From positions 372,001 to 436,000 of the forward strand of contig JADFUC010000961.1 of NCBI GenBank assembly GCA_019722365.1: DNA of 64,000 bases, written 5' to 3'. The position numbers and the translations under genes are program-made. How positions within the stretch are numbered: position 1 is the stretch's first letter; the number at the start of each line of letters is the position of its first letter. Source of the stretch: Lithospermum erythrorhizon (lineage: Eukaryota > Streptophyta > Magnoliopsida > Boraginales > Boraginaceae). This document shows, one piece after another, positions 38,317 through 49,574 of this stretch. The notes under the pieces were generated by a model. It saw nothing but the letters and a program-made list of their open reading frames with translations, had not been told where the DNA came from and did no database searches.

Positions 38317-39258
38317 TCACTAATATATAAAAGCTAATAGTTAATTAAGCTTCCATTTTCACACTACTAATTACTAAATACCCTTTCTATCTAAAAATCT
38401 AAAATTATGAATTTAATAGAATTAATACTACGTTTGAAAGATTATTGTTGGAGACGAGATGAAATTTTGACCATTAATTACTAATTACTTATTATTTTAA
38501 TAAATATATAAAAGTTATATCATTAAATTCGTGTTTGAAAGTAGTTTCATTAATGGTCAAAGTTCCACATCGATATACGAAAACGTCAAATAAAAAAACG
38601 GAGGTAGTATTAATTATCATCATATATTTTATACTTCTGCATATACTTAAGATTATCAATTGAAGGGAATCACGACATACGCATGGGTTTGGTGATTTAT
38701 ACATCATATACATTGACATATATATACTTTATAATTGTCGTGCATCCCATTTTTTAATTAACTTTATTTATTTATCTCTAGTGCATGTTTACCCATTCAA
38801 TGATCCATCAATAACACAATTATTTTTGCTCAATTTTGCATGTATAACTTTCATGATTCAATTCACAAGAATATGCATGTCTCATATATTATATATTATT
38901 AATTTATTACTTCTTTCATCAATATGGTTTTCTCATCATATGTCATTTTCAATCTTTAATAATTTGTGTTAGTTAAATAATACTCCCTCAGTTTTTTTTA
39001 TTTGTCGTTCTAGCCTAAATTTTTTGTTTCAAAATATTTGTCATTCTAACATAGAAAATTGTACTTCTACATTTTCAATATACTTTTTGACTACTTTTTC
39101 TTATGAAATTATCAACCAACCAATGATATAGTTTTAAATGATTGACATTCTACATTTATAATGTACTTTTTGATTACTTTTTTTTATTAATCTATGTGAA
39201 AATTGTTAAAGCGATAAATAAAAAATGGAAGGATTAATATATTTTATGTAGAACTATT

Positions 39259-39290
<32 letters not shown>

Positions 39291-39628
39291 CTATTGGTAT
39301 TATTATAATAAGTATTAATTAAATAACCATATGATTTGAGTAGAATTATTTTTATTAATATTGTACTTTAATATATTGGGATCCACAAAAATTAAAAATT
39401 ATACTTTTTAAATCATACCAATTTAACCGACAAAAAAAGCAATAATTGAAGGATACAATATTGATGATTACCACAATACATTTACTCGAAGACATCAAAT
39501 TGTTAATTAGAAAAATTTAAAAGAATGTAAGTTTTTACATAATTTGTAATGATTTCAAATTAAACATAAAATCAGATCAAATACTGGTAAATCGACATAC
39601 GTCACAGACGTGACGCCTACTTTACTAA
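38317..39628 (+). mobile_element. Helitron-like element, copy 3, best preserved
   Basis: The 5' end is TCACTAATATATAAAAGC preceded by A; the 3' end is CTAA (39625-39628) followed by T. A perfect hairpin, CGTCAC-agac-GTGACG (39600-39615), lies 9 nt before CTAA. These are the standard plant Helitron signals, including insertion between A and T. It contains an old MITE (about 38428-38607) shared with copy 2 and a younger MITE (38983-39234) not shared. It is non-autonomous. Confidence 0.75.
38983..39234. mobile_element. MITE inserted in Helitron copy 3
   Basis: Begins ctccctcag and ends ggaaggat, flanked by TA on both sides. Helitron copy 2 preserves the unoccupied site with a single TA (agttaaataata followed by atatattttatg near 34054-34077), which defines the insertion exactly. 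Confidence 0.85.
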
Positions 39629-40285
39629 TTAAACAAATAATCGAATGAATACCCAGTTTTTTAATCCTGCGACATTCCTAATCGCATATAATAATTATAG
39701 AAATGGCTGAGTTACTCTTCATATGAGAGAGAGTGTTGGTCTCTGGTCTAAAGAGATACTTTAGTATGCTTTGACGTTACAACAAGCCTTGCACCAGTTT
39801 CATTGACTTGCATAAGCAAAAAGCACATTAAATCTACATTAATTAACCCACTTCTTCATTACAACTAAATTAGTGACAATCTTGACCAAATAAAATGGTA
39901 TTAATTTTGTAACCTCAAACTCTGATTTAGAAGTTGATATTTTTTAATGGTAACTTTCAGTCTCAATTCACTATTTAAGACTGTTCTAATCTTTGAAACC
40001 AAGTATTTAATGAATTCAATTCAAGAATTTTATGAATGGCTAGAGCCTAGAGAGTACTACAAATAAATGCAAAGCAATGCATGTTACTTATGGTTTCATT
40101 CCTACTCTCCACTTTCTGCATACTTCAAGAAAAAGAGAGAAATATAACTCTTTCAGCCTAAAAAAACTCTTCAGTAACACTATCAGATAGGGAGTATAAA
40201 ACAACACACCCACACAAAGAGAATACTTGGTCTTGAATCATAGGCCTACTCAGGAGTTCAATTCTGTTGGTACAGATTACCGAAA
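39629..40285. other. promoter-side DNA of the second ZAT gene
   Basis: No gene was seen. Unique-looking AT-rich sequence leads into the ZAT start; the last 150 bp or so are purine/pyrimidine-mixed leader-like sequence. Confidence 0.4.
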
Positions 40286-41227
40286 ATGAGGAAACATATT
40301 TGTAAAATATGTTTGAAAAAATTTCCTAATGGAAGAGCTCTTGGTGGGCATATGAGATTCCACATGATGAATCCAGCTGTACCACAAAAGAATGAAGATA
40401 CTGAGGAATACAAAGATGTTGATCATCAACAACAAATAAGTGCATCTTCTTATTCTTCATCAAAACAAGAAAATAAAGCAACAACAAGGTGCGAATGTTT
40501 GACAAACCAAGATTCTACTTTTCCGGTTGAAATAAGTTCTGATTTGCTACAAGACAGTGAAAGTGAGGCAGAGTTATCAAAATCCAAAAGGGTCAGAAAA
40601 TCAAGAATTTCAGACAAAAAAGTTGGAAAGTCTAATGAACCATCATGGTTTGTTGAAAATGGATCAGAAAGTTCAATCTCAGAGATTAGTGATGATGAAG
40701 ATGTTGCTCATTGTTTGATGATGTTGTCTAGAGATAAGTGGATCAAAGAAGTAGAAGATGCAAAAAGTGAGGATTTGGGCGTTGTTGCAACTCTTAGTAA
40801 TCCAAAAGTTGCACCCGATGCAAGTCCCGATAGCCTTTCAAGGCCGATTCCTAATTTAGCTTCAACATCAACCGTAACCAAGGTTAAGAAAACATGTGAT
40901 AAGTATAGATGTGAAACATGTAACAAAGTGTTTAAATCTTATCAAGCTTTAGGTGGTCACAAATCAAATCACAAGAAGATTAAAGTCAACTATGAAACTG
41001 AAGAACATGAAACAGAGAAGAAACATGAGTGTCCCATATGTTACAGAGTCTTTGCTTCAGGACAGGCACTTGGAGGGCACAAAAGATCACATTTGACTAA
41101 ATATGCAAGAGAACATCTTAATTTAGTCAAACCATTTTCAAGGAAGATTGATCTAAACCTTCCTGCCCCACTTGATGATGATGAAGAAATTAACCAAATG
41201 GATTTTTCTGTTGTTTCTGATGCGTAA
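40286..41227 (+). CDS. C2H2 zinc-finger repressor, ZAT-like, three fingers
   Basis: Intronless, 313 residues. Finger 1 (4-26) is at the very N-terminus with PNGRALGGHMRFH. Finger 2 (207-229) contains KSYQALGGHKSNH and finger 3 (247-269) ASGQALGGHKRSH. A KRVRKSR basic cluster lies at 101-107, an L-box-like DVAHCLMMLSRDKW at 139-152, and an EAR motif IDLNLP at 288-293. The layout (one N-terminal finger, a long spacer, two close fingers, a C-terminal EAR) is that of the ZAT1/4/9 group of nuclear repressors. It lacks the second, C2HC-like finger of its neighbour. The start is the first ATG; finger 1 begins four residues later, so no later start is possible. Confidence 0.94.
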   Translation: MRKHICKICLKKFPNGRALGGHMRFHMMNPAVPQKNEDTEEYKDVDHQQQISASSYSSSKQENKATTRCECLTNQDSTFPVEISSDLLQDSESEAELSKSKRVRKSRISDKKVGKSNEPSWFVENGSESSISEISDDEDVAHCLMMLSRDKWIKEVEDAKSEDLGVVATLSNPKVAPDASPDSLSRPIPNLASTSTVTKVKKTCDKYRCETCNKVFKSYQALGGHKSNHKKIKVNYETEEHETEKKHECPICYRVFASGQALGGHKRSHLTKYAREHLNLVKPFSRKIDLNLPAPLDDDEEINQMDFSVVSDA

Positions 41228-42050
41228 TTGATGATCTTGTAAGAGTTATAACTTATTAAGACATTTGAAGTTCAATTTTGTGTATTACAACATTGAATAT
41301 GAGGTTAAAACTTGAAGGTTATTGACCATTTTAATTTTCTTTTTGAAATTATTGAAGGTTCATTTTTCCTATATCACATTTGAATGTAAAAGCTGACTTG
41401 TGTAGTACAGCACTGCAAATGAGATGACTAAGGAGACACATAAACAATTCTTGTCATATTTTTATTAGACATAGTTGGCAATCAACTCACTCGTCTCTAA
41501 CATGTAAGAGAAATTGAGTCCATTGAAAACTATCTCTAATAATTTCAGCAAAGTATTGACTCCACACAAATTTGAACTCGTGATGTTGGGGTGTCTCCAC
41601 CCCAATCACCTTATCATTTACCATCAACATATGCCCCTGGGGACAATAAGCTTGGTTTATCGATTCATCTCGTCGATAGACCCTCAAATATTGTTCGAGA
41701 ATCATATCCGACCTAACCATTTCATGATTTTCTTCATAATTTAATTAGACCGAGCTTGACCTCTTGATTCATCTATAGGTAAAATTTATCCGACCCGACC
41801 ATTTCATGATTTTTTTTATTCTTTAATTAGACAGCACACACCAACAACATTAATTGTACGTTACAATTGACATTATAATTATCAAAATAAGCTAAAATAA
41901 TACTGCCTATATTAATTGTTTCATTAAAAAAAAGTAATTGCACCAATCTTCCAAGTAATTAAGGCCAGCCCAATGGACATTTTGTAAATCTTCATTTTGG
42001 CCCATTTCAAAATATAAAAAGTCAAAATTAAAAATCAAAAAAATAAATCT
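41228..42050. other. intergenic DNA between ZAT and plastid-membrane genes
   Basis: No gene was seen. A segment of about 30 bp containing accatttcatgattttctt is repeated at about 41703-41740 and 41788-41830. Confidence 0.45.
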
Positions 42051-42429
42051 TGGAAAAAAATGTACAAAAAATTCAACTTCTACTAGCTATTTATCTTCAT
42101 ATTTGAGCTAAAAATCTCATCTTTCGAAACCAGGTATATGGAAATTTAAAAAAATAATTTTATATTATTTTTATTGTAGTTGATTGTGTATTATAATTTG
42201 TGTCTAAGCTTATGTGATTCATATTTTGATTTTTATATTAATTTTGTTGTTGCCCATGTTTTTTATATATTAAATACTGATGATTTATTTAATAAGTGGT
42301 TACTGTTATAATCAAGAATGCTAACTTGTGAAAATTTGAATGATGTGAAGTTTTGATTAATTGATTATCAGTTAGTGAAGGAACCAATAGTGAGATCAGT
42401 GTTGATTGATGTAATAACATTACACACTA

Positions 42430-42640
42430 CTTTCCCAAAAGATTGTCTAGTTTGGTTTTCAATGTTCAAAATTAACAAACTTTGTGGTATTAATTGACTC
42501 GAACTCCTTTGATTTGAATCAAAATTATGGTGTTAATAGTAAATTATGTTTAAAGTACTATATTCAAAAATATTTGAGTTCAGAATTTAAAATTAACTCA
42601 TCAAAATTCAAAACTAGATGATCTTTTAGGATGGAGGGAG
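42430..42640. mobile_element. Stowaway-like MITE in a 5' leader intron
   Basis: The left end ctttcccaaaagattgtcta pairs with the right end, which reads on the other strand ctccctccatcctaaaagat. TA lies on both sides. It sits in the probable leader intron of the downstream plastid-membrane gene. Confidence 0.75.
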
Positions 42641-42979
42641 TATTTGTTAAGTTTCAGGTGTAGGGTTATTTCACTAAGTTTCACCCTATTTTTTGCAGAT
42701 GGTAGCTAATATGTCTATTTTGTAGCAATATTAAGAATTTTGTTGGTTGGCGACCATTAAAAAATGAATTTGTGTGTGTGATATATATTATGGCGATGTG
42801 TTGTGAGTCTTCCCTGGTTTGTTTTAATGTCGGAAGCTTATGCGCGTTGGCTTTTGATTTTTTGTAGAGTTTACTATGCTGATGTGTGATATTTCTTGAT
42901 TTGGAATTTCTTTTCCAGCTTTGTCGGAGCTACCTCATCATCTCCACCCTCAAACATATAGCGTCAGTAAATAAACCAA

Positions 42980-43996
42980 ATGGCATTTCTAGCTCCATCT
43001 TCCATGCTCTCAGTTACTACTAATAATGCTCGGCATAAGCATGTAAAATTATGTAAATCTCAAGTTCAGCCCAATGGTTGCAACTTTTTGGGGAGAGGTG
43101 CAAGACGTCTCAATATTTGCTGCACCAACGAATCACCTTGGGAGCCTCCAGCCATCACATATGCTTCCATCGATAAGTCTCAGCAGAAATTTCTCCCTCG
43201 TCCGACCAGTATCTTTGAATCTGTGAGCTCAAATGAAGCAACTGAAGCTTCAGCAACCAAAGAAGAAGAGGTCACAAGTGAAGTCGAGCAGAATACTTCA
43301 CCCTTCCAGTATGTCAGATGGCCTATGTGGCTTCTCGGTCCTGCTATTCTCTTGGTTACAGGGATGGTTCCAACATTATGGCTACCCCTTTCTTCAGTAT
43401 TCATTGGTCCCAACATTGCAAGTCTTCTTTCCCTGACAGGGTTAGATTGCATATTCAATCTTGGTGCCTCTTTGTTTCTTCTCATGGCCGACTCCTGTGC
43501 CCATTATTCCAAGACCAAGACTCGAGGTAGCTCTAGCACCAAGATCACTAGCAAGCCCCCGTTCAGCTATCAATTCTGGAACATGGTTGCAAACGCTGTA
43601 GGCTTTATCGTACCTTTGATCATGTTGTATGGTTCCCATAAGGCCGTTCTTCTGCCTCAGATCTCCTTCATTCCGTTTGCTGTTCTATTGGGGCCATATC
43701 TCCTCCTCCTATCAGTGCAGATACTAACCGAGGCCTTGACGTGGCATTGGCAGTCACCGGTATGGTTAGTAACCCCCGTCATCTATGAAGGGTACAGATT
43801 GTTGCAAATTATGAGAGGGCTGAAACTCGGAGCTGAGCTTGCTGCCCCGTCATGGATGATGAACACTATGAGGGGATTGGTTTGTTGGTGGGTGCTAATC
43901 CTCGGCGTGCAGCTCATGAGGGTTGCTTGGTTTGCTGGGTTCACTGCTCGATCTCAGCGAAAACAATCATCTCTTGTTGCTTCTGGCAGTGACTAA
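42980..43996 (+). CDS. predicted plastid multi-pass membrane protein, unknown function
   Basis: Single coding exon, 338 residues. The first 45 or so residues are rich in Ser, Asn and basic residues with few acids and look like a chloroplast transit peptide. A hydrophilic acidic stretch (about 80-107) follows. About five hydrophobic segments then run at roughly 114-138, 141-171, 203-218, 230-252 and 299-320, so this is an integral membrane protein, probably of the envelope or thylakoid. I do not recognise a family with known function. A donor (caggtatatg, GT at 42134) and acceptor (ttttccag, ending 42918) suggest a 785-bp intron in the 5' leader; this is inferred from consensus only. Confidence 0.85.
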   Translation: MAFLAPSSMLSVTTNNARHKHVKLCKSQVQPNGCNFLGRGARRLNICCTNESPWEPPAITYASIDKSQQKFLPRPTSIFESVSSNEATEASATKEEEVTSEVEQNTSPFQYVRWPMWLLGPAILLVTGMVPTLWLPLSSVFIGPNIASLLSLTGLDCIFNLGASLFLLMADSCAHYSKTKTRGSSSTKITSKPPFSYQFWNMVANAVGFIVPLIMLYGSHKAVLLPQISFIPFAVLLGPYLLLLSVQILTEALTWHWQSPVWLVTPVIYEGYRLLQIMRGLKLGAELAAPSWMMNTMRGLVCWWVLILGVQLMRVAWFAGFTARSQRKQSSLVASGSD

Positions 43997-44836
43997 TATA
44001 CTTAGAATAGATACCATATAGTTGTGTCCAAGAAAGGATGATTTGTATGTTTGTAGCTAAGGTTTATTAGACCAAAAAGAAAATTAAGGCTACATTTACT
44101 TGAACTTGGAATGACGAGGTAAGTACTTACCAATGACAAGAATCTAACTTTTAAGAAAATGTTTATCCACCAGCGTCCCAATACATTGTATGTTCGGATT
44201 TTAATAATCAAATTAACAAATTTTGTAACATAAATTGAGTACCAAAATTTTGTTGGAAACCCAATTTTCATATGGATAGTAAAAAAGAATTGTTTTAAAG
44301 ATTTTATATTTTCTCGCCTATATAATAGAGTAAAATAAAATGTCTAATTACATTTATTACCTATAGTAAAGTAGTAGATAGTATTTTCACTCCACTATTG
44401 AATCATAGAAATATGGTTACGTAGCATTCGATTACTCAAAATGCATTCTTCTCGTAATATCACAATGTATCTACCTTAAAACAACATGCCAAATAATTGA
44501 TCCAAAATCGAATCAACTGTAACCGACATCTAAATCAATTTAAACTAATCCGATTTAGGAATCCGCTCTTTTGAAAAACCGACCTAAATAAATTAGCTTT
44601 TCGCTCGAAATCAAAACAAACCGATCCGTGCGCCCTCCTCCCTAAAATTCAATAATAGCCAAAGTCATAAATACCATAAGTTTATGACTTTAAGTCCCAA
44701 ATTTTGTCCACATTTCCAGCTCTCACATTGTCATTTACTACATTACAGCCCCCTCCCCAAAGCACCGCCACAGATCTCTCCCTCGAGATTCTCCGCCCTG
44801 AAAACAGCATATTCCGGCAGTACACGCCATAAAACA
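43997..44836. other. intergenic DNA between plastid-membrane and VAP27 genes
   Basis: No gene was recognised. The final 200 bp become C-rich (cccctccccaaagcaccgcc), as expected for a leader. Confidence 0.45.
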
Positions 44837-46863
44837 ATGAGTAACAATGATCTACTCCAAATTGAACCAGTTGAGCTTCAGTTTCCATGTATACTCTCCA
44901 TCTCTAGGAACTTGTACAACCATTATCTATACTTTTATGGTTTTAAATTTGGTTAACTAGATCTAAATTAGTTCTAAAGTTTTTTAAAATGAATTAATTA
45001 TGTTTATTTTGTTTGCTAAAAGTTGAATTGAAGAAGCAGATCTCATGCTCATTGCAACTAAGCAACAAGTCGGATAATCATGTAGCCTTCAAGGTATGTG
45101 CATCAATTTCTCGTGTTATTTAAATATTTGTTATTAAATTGAAACACAATAATACAATGCATAAGTATGTAGTGTTTACTCTTATGATATAATTATAAAT
45201 TTAATAGGTTGATTTTTTGTTGAATAGAACCTCATCGTTAAATTGAAATGAAGGGGGTATCATACACGTTACTTGCTCTAATATTACTCACGGTTAATGG
45301 AAATGCTACTCGCCCTAATATTACTAACAAGTCGTGTTACTCCCGAGTCCAGACCAATGCAAATGTTACTCATAGCCGCTTATGCACCCATCACCCATGC
45401 CTAATTTTTGGCTCATCGCAATAACTTAGATCCTTAAGTTTATTTATTTAAAATTTGCAATGGGAATGTACCTGAACCCTTTTTTGGATACAGGTAAAAA
45501 CAACAAACCCGAAGAAGTATTGTGTGAGACCCAACACTGGAGTTGTATTGCCTCGCTCTAGCTGTGATGTTACAGGTCTTTTTCCTGCTATTTCTATCTT
45601 TATATGTGCATGCATTGTCTGCTAAGTTTCTTATTTGAAGGATTTTGCAAAACTAATTTTAGTCATTTAGTTGGTCTTAACTTTGTTTTCAGCTCTTATC
45701 TATTTTTTGTGCTCGTAATTTGATGATAACGTTTTCATGCAGTTACTATTATAGTAACAATTTTTATATATGTATTTGTTTAATATGTTTTAATAGTAAA
45801 TCTAAAGTTAGTAGATACTCGTATTTCGTTGAGACGAGAACATTAGATTGATTGTTAGTTGTTTTTCAGTGAAACTAAGTCAATTATTTAGTAATTGGCA
45901 TCTTTTCTTGAATTCAGTTACTATGCAAGCCCAAAAGGAGGCTCCACCTGATTTGCAATGCAAGGACAAGTTCCTGCTTCAAAGTGTCGTTGCGAGTCTT
46001 GGAGCTTCAGCAAAAGATATCACCCCAGAACTGGTAGATTCTGTTATAAGAATTATTGATTGTTGCTATTTATAATGAGTCATAAGTTTTGGACTTACAA
46101 ATTGTTTGGTGATGTAGTTTAGTAAGGAATCAGGGAACCATGTTGAAGAATGCAAATTAAGAGTTGCTTATGTGCCTCCTCCCCAACCACCATCACCTGT
46201 ACGAGAGGGTTCAGAGGAAGGTTCATCCCCTAGAGCTTCAGTATCTGATAGTTTGATAGTCAATGCATCAGAGATCAACTCGGTGAGTTCCGATATGGAG
46301 CCACAAGAGAAATCTTCTGAGGTAATTTTCTTAATTATTTGAAATTTGATCACTGTGATTTATATCATTATTTGCATATGTGACTTATGCTACATGCCTT
46401 AGAAAATTGGAAATATATTATTAAATCACAAGCGGGTTTCCATGTCTTAGTGTAAGTTGTCAAATTTATGCTGTTGAGGAAGCTATTGTTTGATGGCATA
46501 TTTGTTGTTCATTTTTAGGTCAAGTCATTAATTAATAGGCTGAACGAGGAGAAGAAAGCAGCAATTGAGCAAAATAACAAACTTCAGCGAGAATTGGTAT
46601 TAGTCTCATAAAAATACTCTTATCTTGTAATACTATATTGCATTTTTATAGCTATAAAAGATTTGAAGTAGTTATATGTTAACTTGACAAGATGTAAATT
46701 TGAAAAGCTATTTTTTGAACCCCCGTGATCTTACTCTATGTTTGTAATGAAGGATTTATTGAAGCGGGAAAGTAAAAGAAACCAAGGTGGTATCCGACTT
46801 ATGTACGTGATTATTGTCGGTTTGATTGGCGCTATCATCGGTTATCTTTTGAAGAGAACGTGA
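44837..46863 (+). CDS. VAP27-type vesicle-associated protein (ER membrane tether), copy A
   Basis: Seven exons, 44837-44888, 45023-45093, 45494-45575, 45918-46033, 46118-46321, 46519-46596 and 46753-46863, total 714 bp, or 237 residues. The N-terminal MSP domain contains the family core [20 protein letters not shown] (residues 42-61), which binds FFAT motifs. A Pro/Ser-rich linker (PPPQPPSPVREGSEEGSSPR) follows, then a short coiled coil (VKSLINRLNEEKKAAIEQNN) and a C-terminal tail anchor ending IIVGLIGAIIGYLLKRT. Plant VAP27 proteins anchor ER-plasma membrane contact sites and bind actin and lipid-transfer partners. All junctions are GT...AG and in phase; this copy looks intact. A 60-bp-period duplication follows in the 3' flank. 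Confidence 0.94.
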
Positions 46864-46920
46864 TTGATGGATCCTCCGTTACCACACCAAGAAAACTAAG
46901 AACCTTGGGCACGGTCAATT

Positions 46921-47032
46921 TAAGAAAACCAAAAAGATGGTAGAATATGCTTGTGTTGCGTCTTTAGTTGTTAGTCCATTGAAGAAAACCAAAGAGATGG
47001 TAGTATATGCTTGTGTTGCGTCTTTAGCTGTT
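46921..47032. repeat. 60-bp-period duplication downstream of VAP27 copy A
   Basis: Units at 46921-46972 and 46981-47032 share atatgcttgtgttgcgtctt and differ at about five positions. They start 58 bp after the stop codon and are probably in the 3' UTR. Confidence 0.88.
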
Positions 47033-47403
47033 TTCTCAGCATTTGAAAACATTTTTAGTTGAGATTTGATGGAATTTCTAGTTATCTGTGTGAAAAATAG
47101 CATTGTTGTGTGATTGAAGTCTTCTAAACTATCATATTTTTAACTTACATCAACTAGTGTTTCTGACTTTGATATTATTATTAATTCGATGTATTGTGTC
47201 TTTCTTGAATTTAGAACTATATATTTTTTTACATGAAAAAATAAATAGTTCTACATTTTAGATTTTTAAGTGTTCATATTTTGACATATTTATATAGCAA
47301 AATGAAAGCCTACGATCTTAACAAGTAATTGTAGATTTATAATCACTATTGAAATTATTAAAAATATTAAAAAAATAACAAAGTTTTGTTTAAGATGTTA
47401 TTT

Positions 47404-47705
47404 ACTATATTTTTTATTTTTTTTACTTGTCATTTTAGCCTATTTTTTTTAGGTCTTTTACACTTTTAATGTATTTTTATATAATTTTTTTCATTTTTAT
47501 CCCTATTATTAAACATGCTTCTCTTTTTTCTTTGATTCACTGTCTATTTCATTTTCAATATAAAATAGTTAAAAGTAAGAATAGATGAACATTAAATAAT
47601 CAAAAAAATACATATTTAGTGGATAATCAATTGAGGACATACATGTAAAATTAATTATTTTCTTAATCAATGTGTAAATGTTTAGAATGATATAAAAAAT
47701 GGAGG
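47404..47705. mobile_element. Stowaway-like MITE, degenerate
   Basis: The left end has acttgtcattttagcctatt, as in the element at 38983 (tttgtcgttctagcc). The right end is aaaaaatggagggaa. Confidence 0.5.
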
Positions 47706-48244
47706 GAATTTGAATTAAATTATTTGAATTATGTTATTTGAAATTGACCTATGATTGTATTCATTTTTGAAATATTGTAAAAGAAAATAACAAAATGAAA
47801 ACTTATGATGTTAACAAGTAGTTGTATATTGAATAAATTTTGAAGTTATGAAAAATAACAAAATTTGTTACACATGTATGTTATTCATTATTTTGTAGTA
47901 AATTCTCTTCAAAATAATTTTTTTTTTAAAGAATGATTTGATCATTAATCTATATTTGTCATATAGATTTAATACTGCTGGTTCAATTGATGAATTTATA
48001 CAAAAAGATATCGTTTCTCAACACTCGAACAATTTGGTAGTTCAATTGCACAAGTTACTCAAACAATTTGGTGATTCATAAACATTCTCCTGAAAACTAT
48101 TCTACAACACTTGAAAGATACACAATCACTAAGATTTTCATATCCAGAACAACTATAAGTCTATAACTATAATTTTATTACTTCTGTAAATCATAAGCAA
48201 TAAGCAAAATCCACAAAAAGAAAGAAAACCTTCTCTTGATGCAT
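47706..48244. other. intergenic DNA between VAP27-A and SUFE1
   Basis: AT-rich, no gene seen. The part nearest 48244 should be the 3' flank of the minus-strand SUFE1 gene. Confidence 0.4.
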
Positions 48245-49315
48245 CTAGTGACCCTCAACTTCATATGGTGTCTTTGCAACTATAGAGAGTGCATGTAACC
48301 CATTCTCCAACTCATCTTGCAACAAACCATATATCAATCTATGCCTCTTAACCAAACTCTTCCCCTCAAATTCGTCCGAAACCACTTTCACATTGAAATG
48401 CGTCTCTCCATCACTCCCCCTCGCTCCAGCATGCCCCGCGTGCTGATAAGATATATCCTCAACCACTAATTCAACGGGCCTAAGCTCTAACTCCAATCTT
48501 TCCTTAATCCTCGTCCCTCTACTCCCTAAGGAGCCATCATAACCCCCTGAACCAGAATCCGAGCCCCCAGTATTCTCGCCACCACTCACATTCATAACAA
48601 CATTGTCATTTTTCACCTCTAAATCCAATTCCTCAATCTCATTATCCGTCTTATTAATCATCGAATCATTAGCCTTTTCGGCTTCCACATACAACTGCAA
48701 CGCCTTTTTCTGCATTAACTTCAACATATTCAAGAACCCATTATTCCTAGAAGGTGTTAAACTCTGTTGCAACCCAAGAAGGGTCACAAAATCAGGTGTA
48801 ACCCTCACAACCTCCTCAACGGGACGCCTCGAAAGCCCCTGAACAAGCAAAGCAGCTAGACCCTTAGTTAGCATTGAATCAGAATCAGCCTCAAAGACTA
48901 CATTTTTATCATCATCAAGATATGCTCTAACCCAAACCTGAGAAACACAACCTTGTACTTTATTATCATTTGTCTTATATTCATTATCTAAAGGCCTTAA
49001 ATTTCTACCATAAAATAATAATTGTTCATATTTAGCTTTTGGTTGTTCAACTTCTTGAAAAAGTTCGACTATTTCTTGAAGCTTAGGGGGCAGTTCTTCA
49101 ATAGGCTGAAGTGGACCAGTTGATGTAGAGGTCGAATATATAGGCTTCAATGATAATCTTTCAATATTAATTGATCTATATACAATAATATTTGAGGATT
49201 TTGAGGGTAAAGATTGGATTTTTAATGGTGTAAAAAATGGTGAATTTGAGGGGCAGAAAATATAATTTGGGATAAAATTAGAGGATGAGAAGTGAATTGA
49301 TGAAAATATTGACAT
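48245..49315 (-). CDS. SUFE1: chloroplast SufE1 (SufE-BolA fusion), Fe-S cluster assembly
   Basis: Intronless, 356 residues from the chosen ATG. Residues 1 to about 66 form a Ser-rich, acid-poor transit peptide. A SufE domain (about 69-206) follows, with KYEQLLFYGRNL, the active-site Cys in VQGCVSQVW (C123), LTKGLAALLV and GLQQSLTPSRNNGFLNMLKLM. A Ser/Gly/Glu-rich linker leads to a BolA domain (about 269-349) with YQHAGHAGARGSDGETHFNV and KSLVKRHRLIYGLL. SufE1 stimulates the cysteine desulfurase NFS2 and accepts its sulfur for plastid Fe-S clusters; the BolA part binds glutaredoxin. An in-frame ATG at 49477 would give 410 residues; I prefer 49315 because it is closer to the Arabidopsis length (371, from memory) and the extra segment is leader-like. 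Confidence 0.95.
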   Translation of the reverse strand: MSIFSSIHFSSSNFIPNYIFCPSNSPFFTPLKIQSLPSKSSNIIVYRSINIERLSLKPIYSTSTSTGPLQPIEELPPKLQEIVELFQEVEQPKAKYEQLLFYGRNLRPLDNEYKTNDNKVQGCVSQVWVRAYLDDDKNVVFEADSDSMLTKGLAALLVQGLSRRPVEEVVRVTPDFVTLLGLQQSLTPSRNNGFLNMLKLMQKKALQLYVEAEKANDSMINKTDNEIEELDLEVKNDNVVMNVSGGENTGGSDSGSGGYDGSLGSRGTRIKERLELELRPVELVVEDISYQHAGHAGARGSDGETHFNVKVVSDEFEGKSLVKRHRLIYGLLQDELENGLHALSIVAKTPYEVEGH

Positions 49316-49574
49316 GGGTTTTGGATTAATTTGAGAAAAATTGATGATAGTATGTGATATTTGAGGATTCAATGGTGGTTTTGTGAGGGTTAGAGGTTGA
49401 AGATGTGGTTTGTTGAGGTTCAAGAGGATTGTTTTGATAGGTTCAATTGTGAGAGTTGGTCTGGTGGCACCTGTCATGGCAGAATCATCTGAGTTGTTAT
49501 AGACAGCACCCAAATAGTGCTGGTTTGAGGGGCGAACGATTTTGAGCTTCCCTACTTTTTGAAGTCAGTAATTG

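Noticed and set aside
41540..41640. Possible tRNA-derived SINE on the minus strand (gagttcaaattt as B box)
   Set aside because: The A box is poor and neither a 3' tail nor a target duplication is visible.
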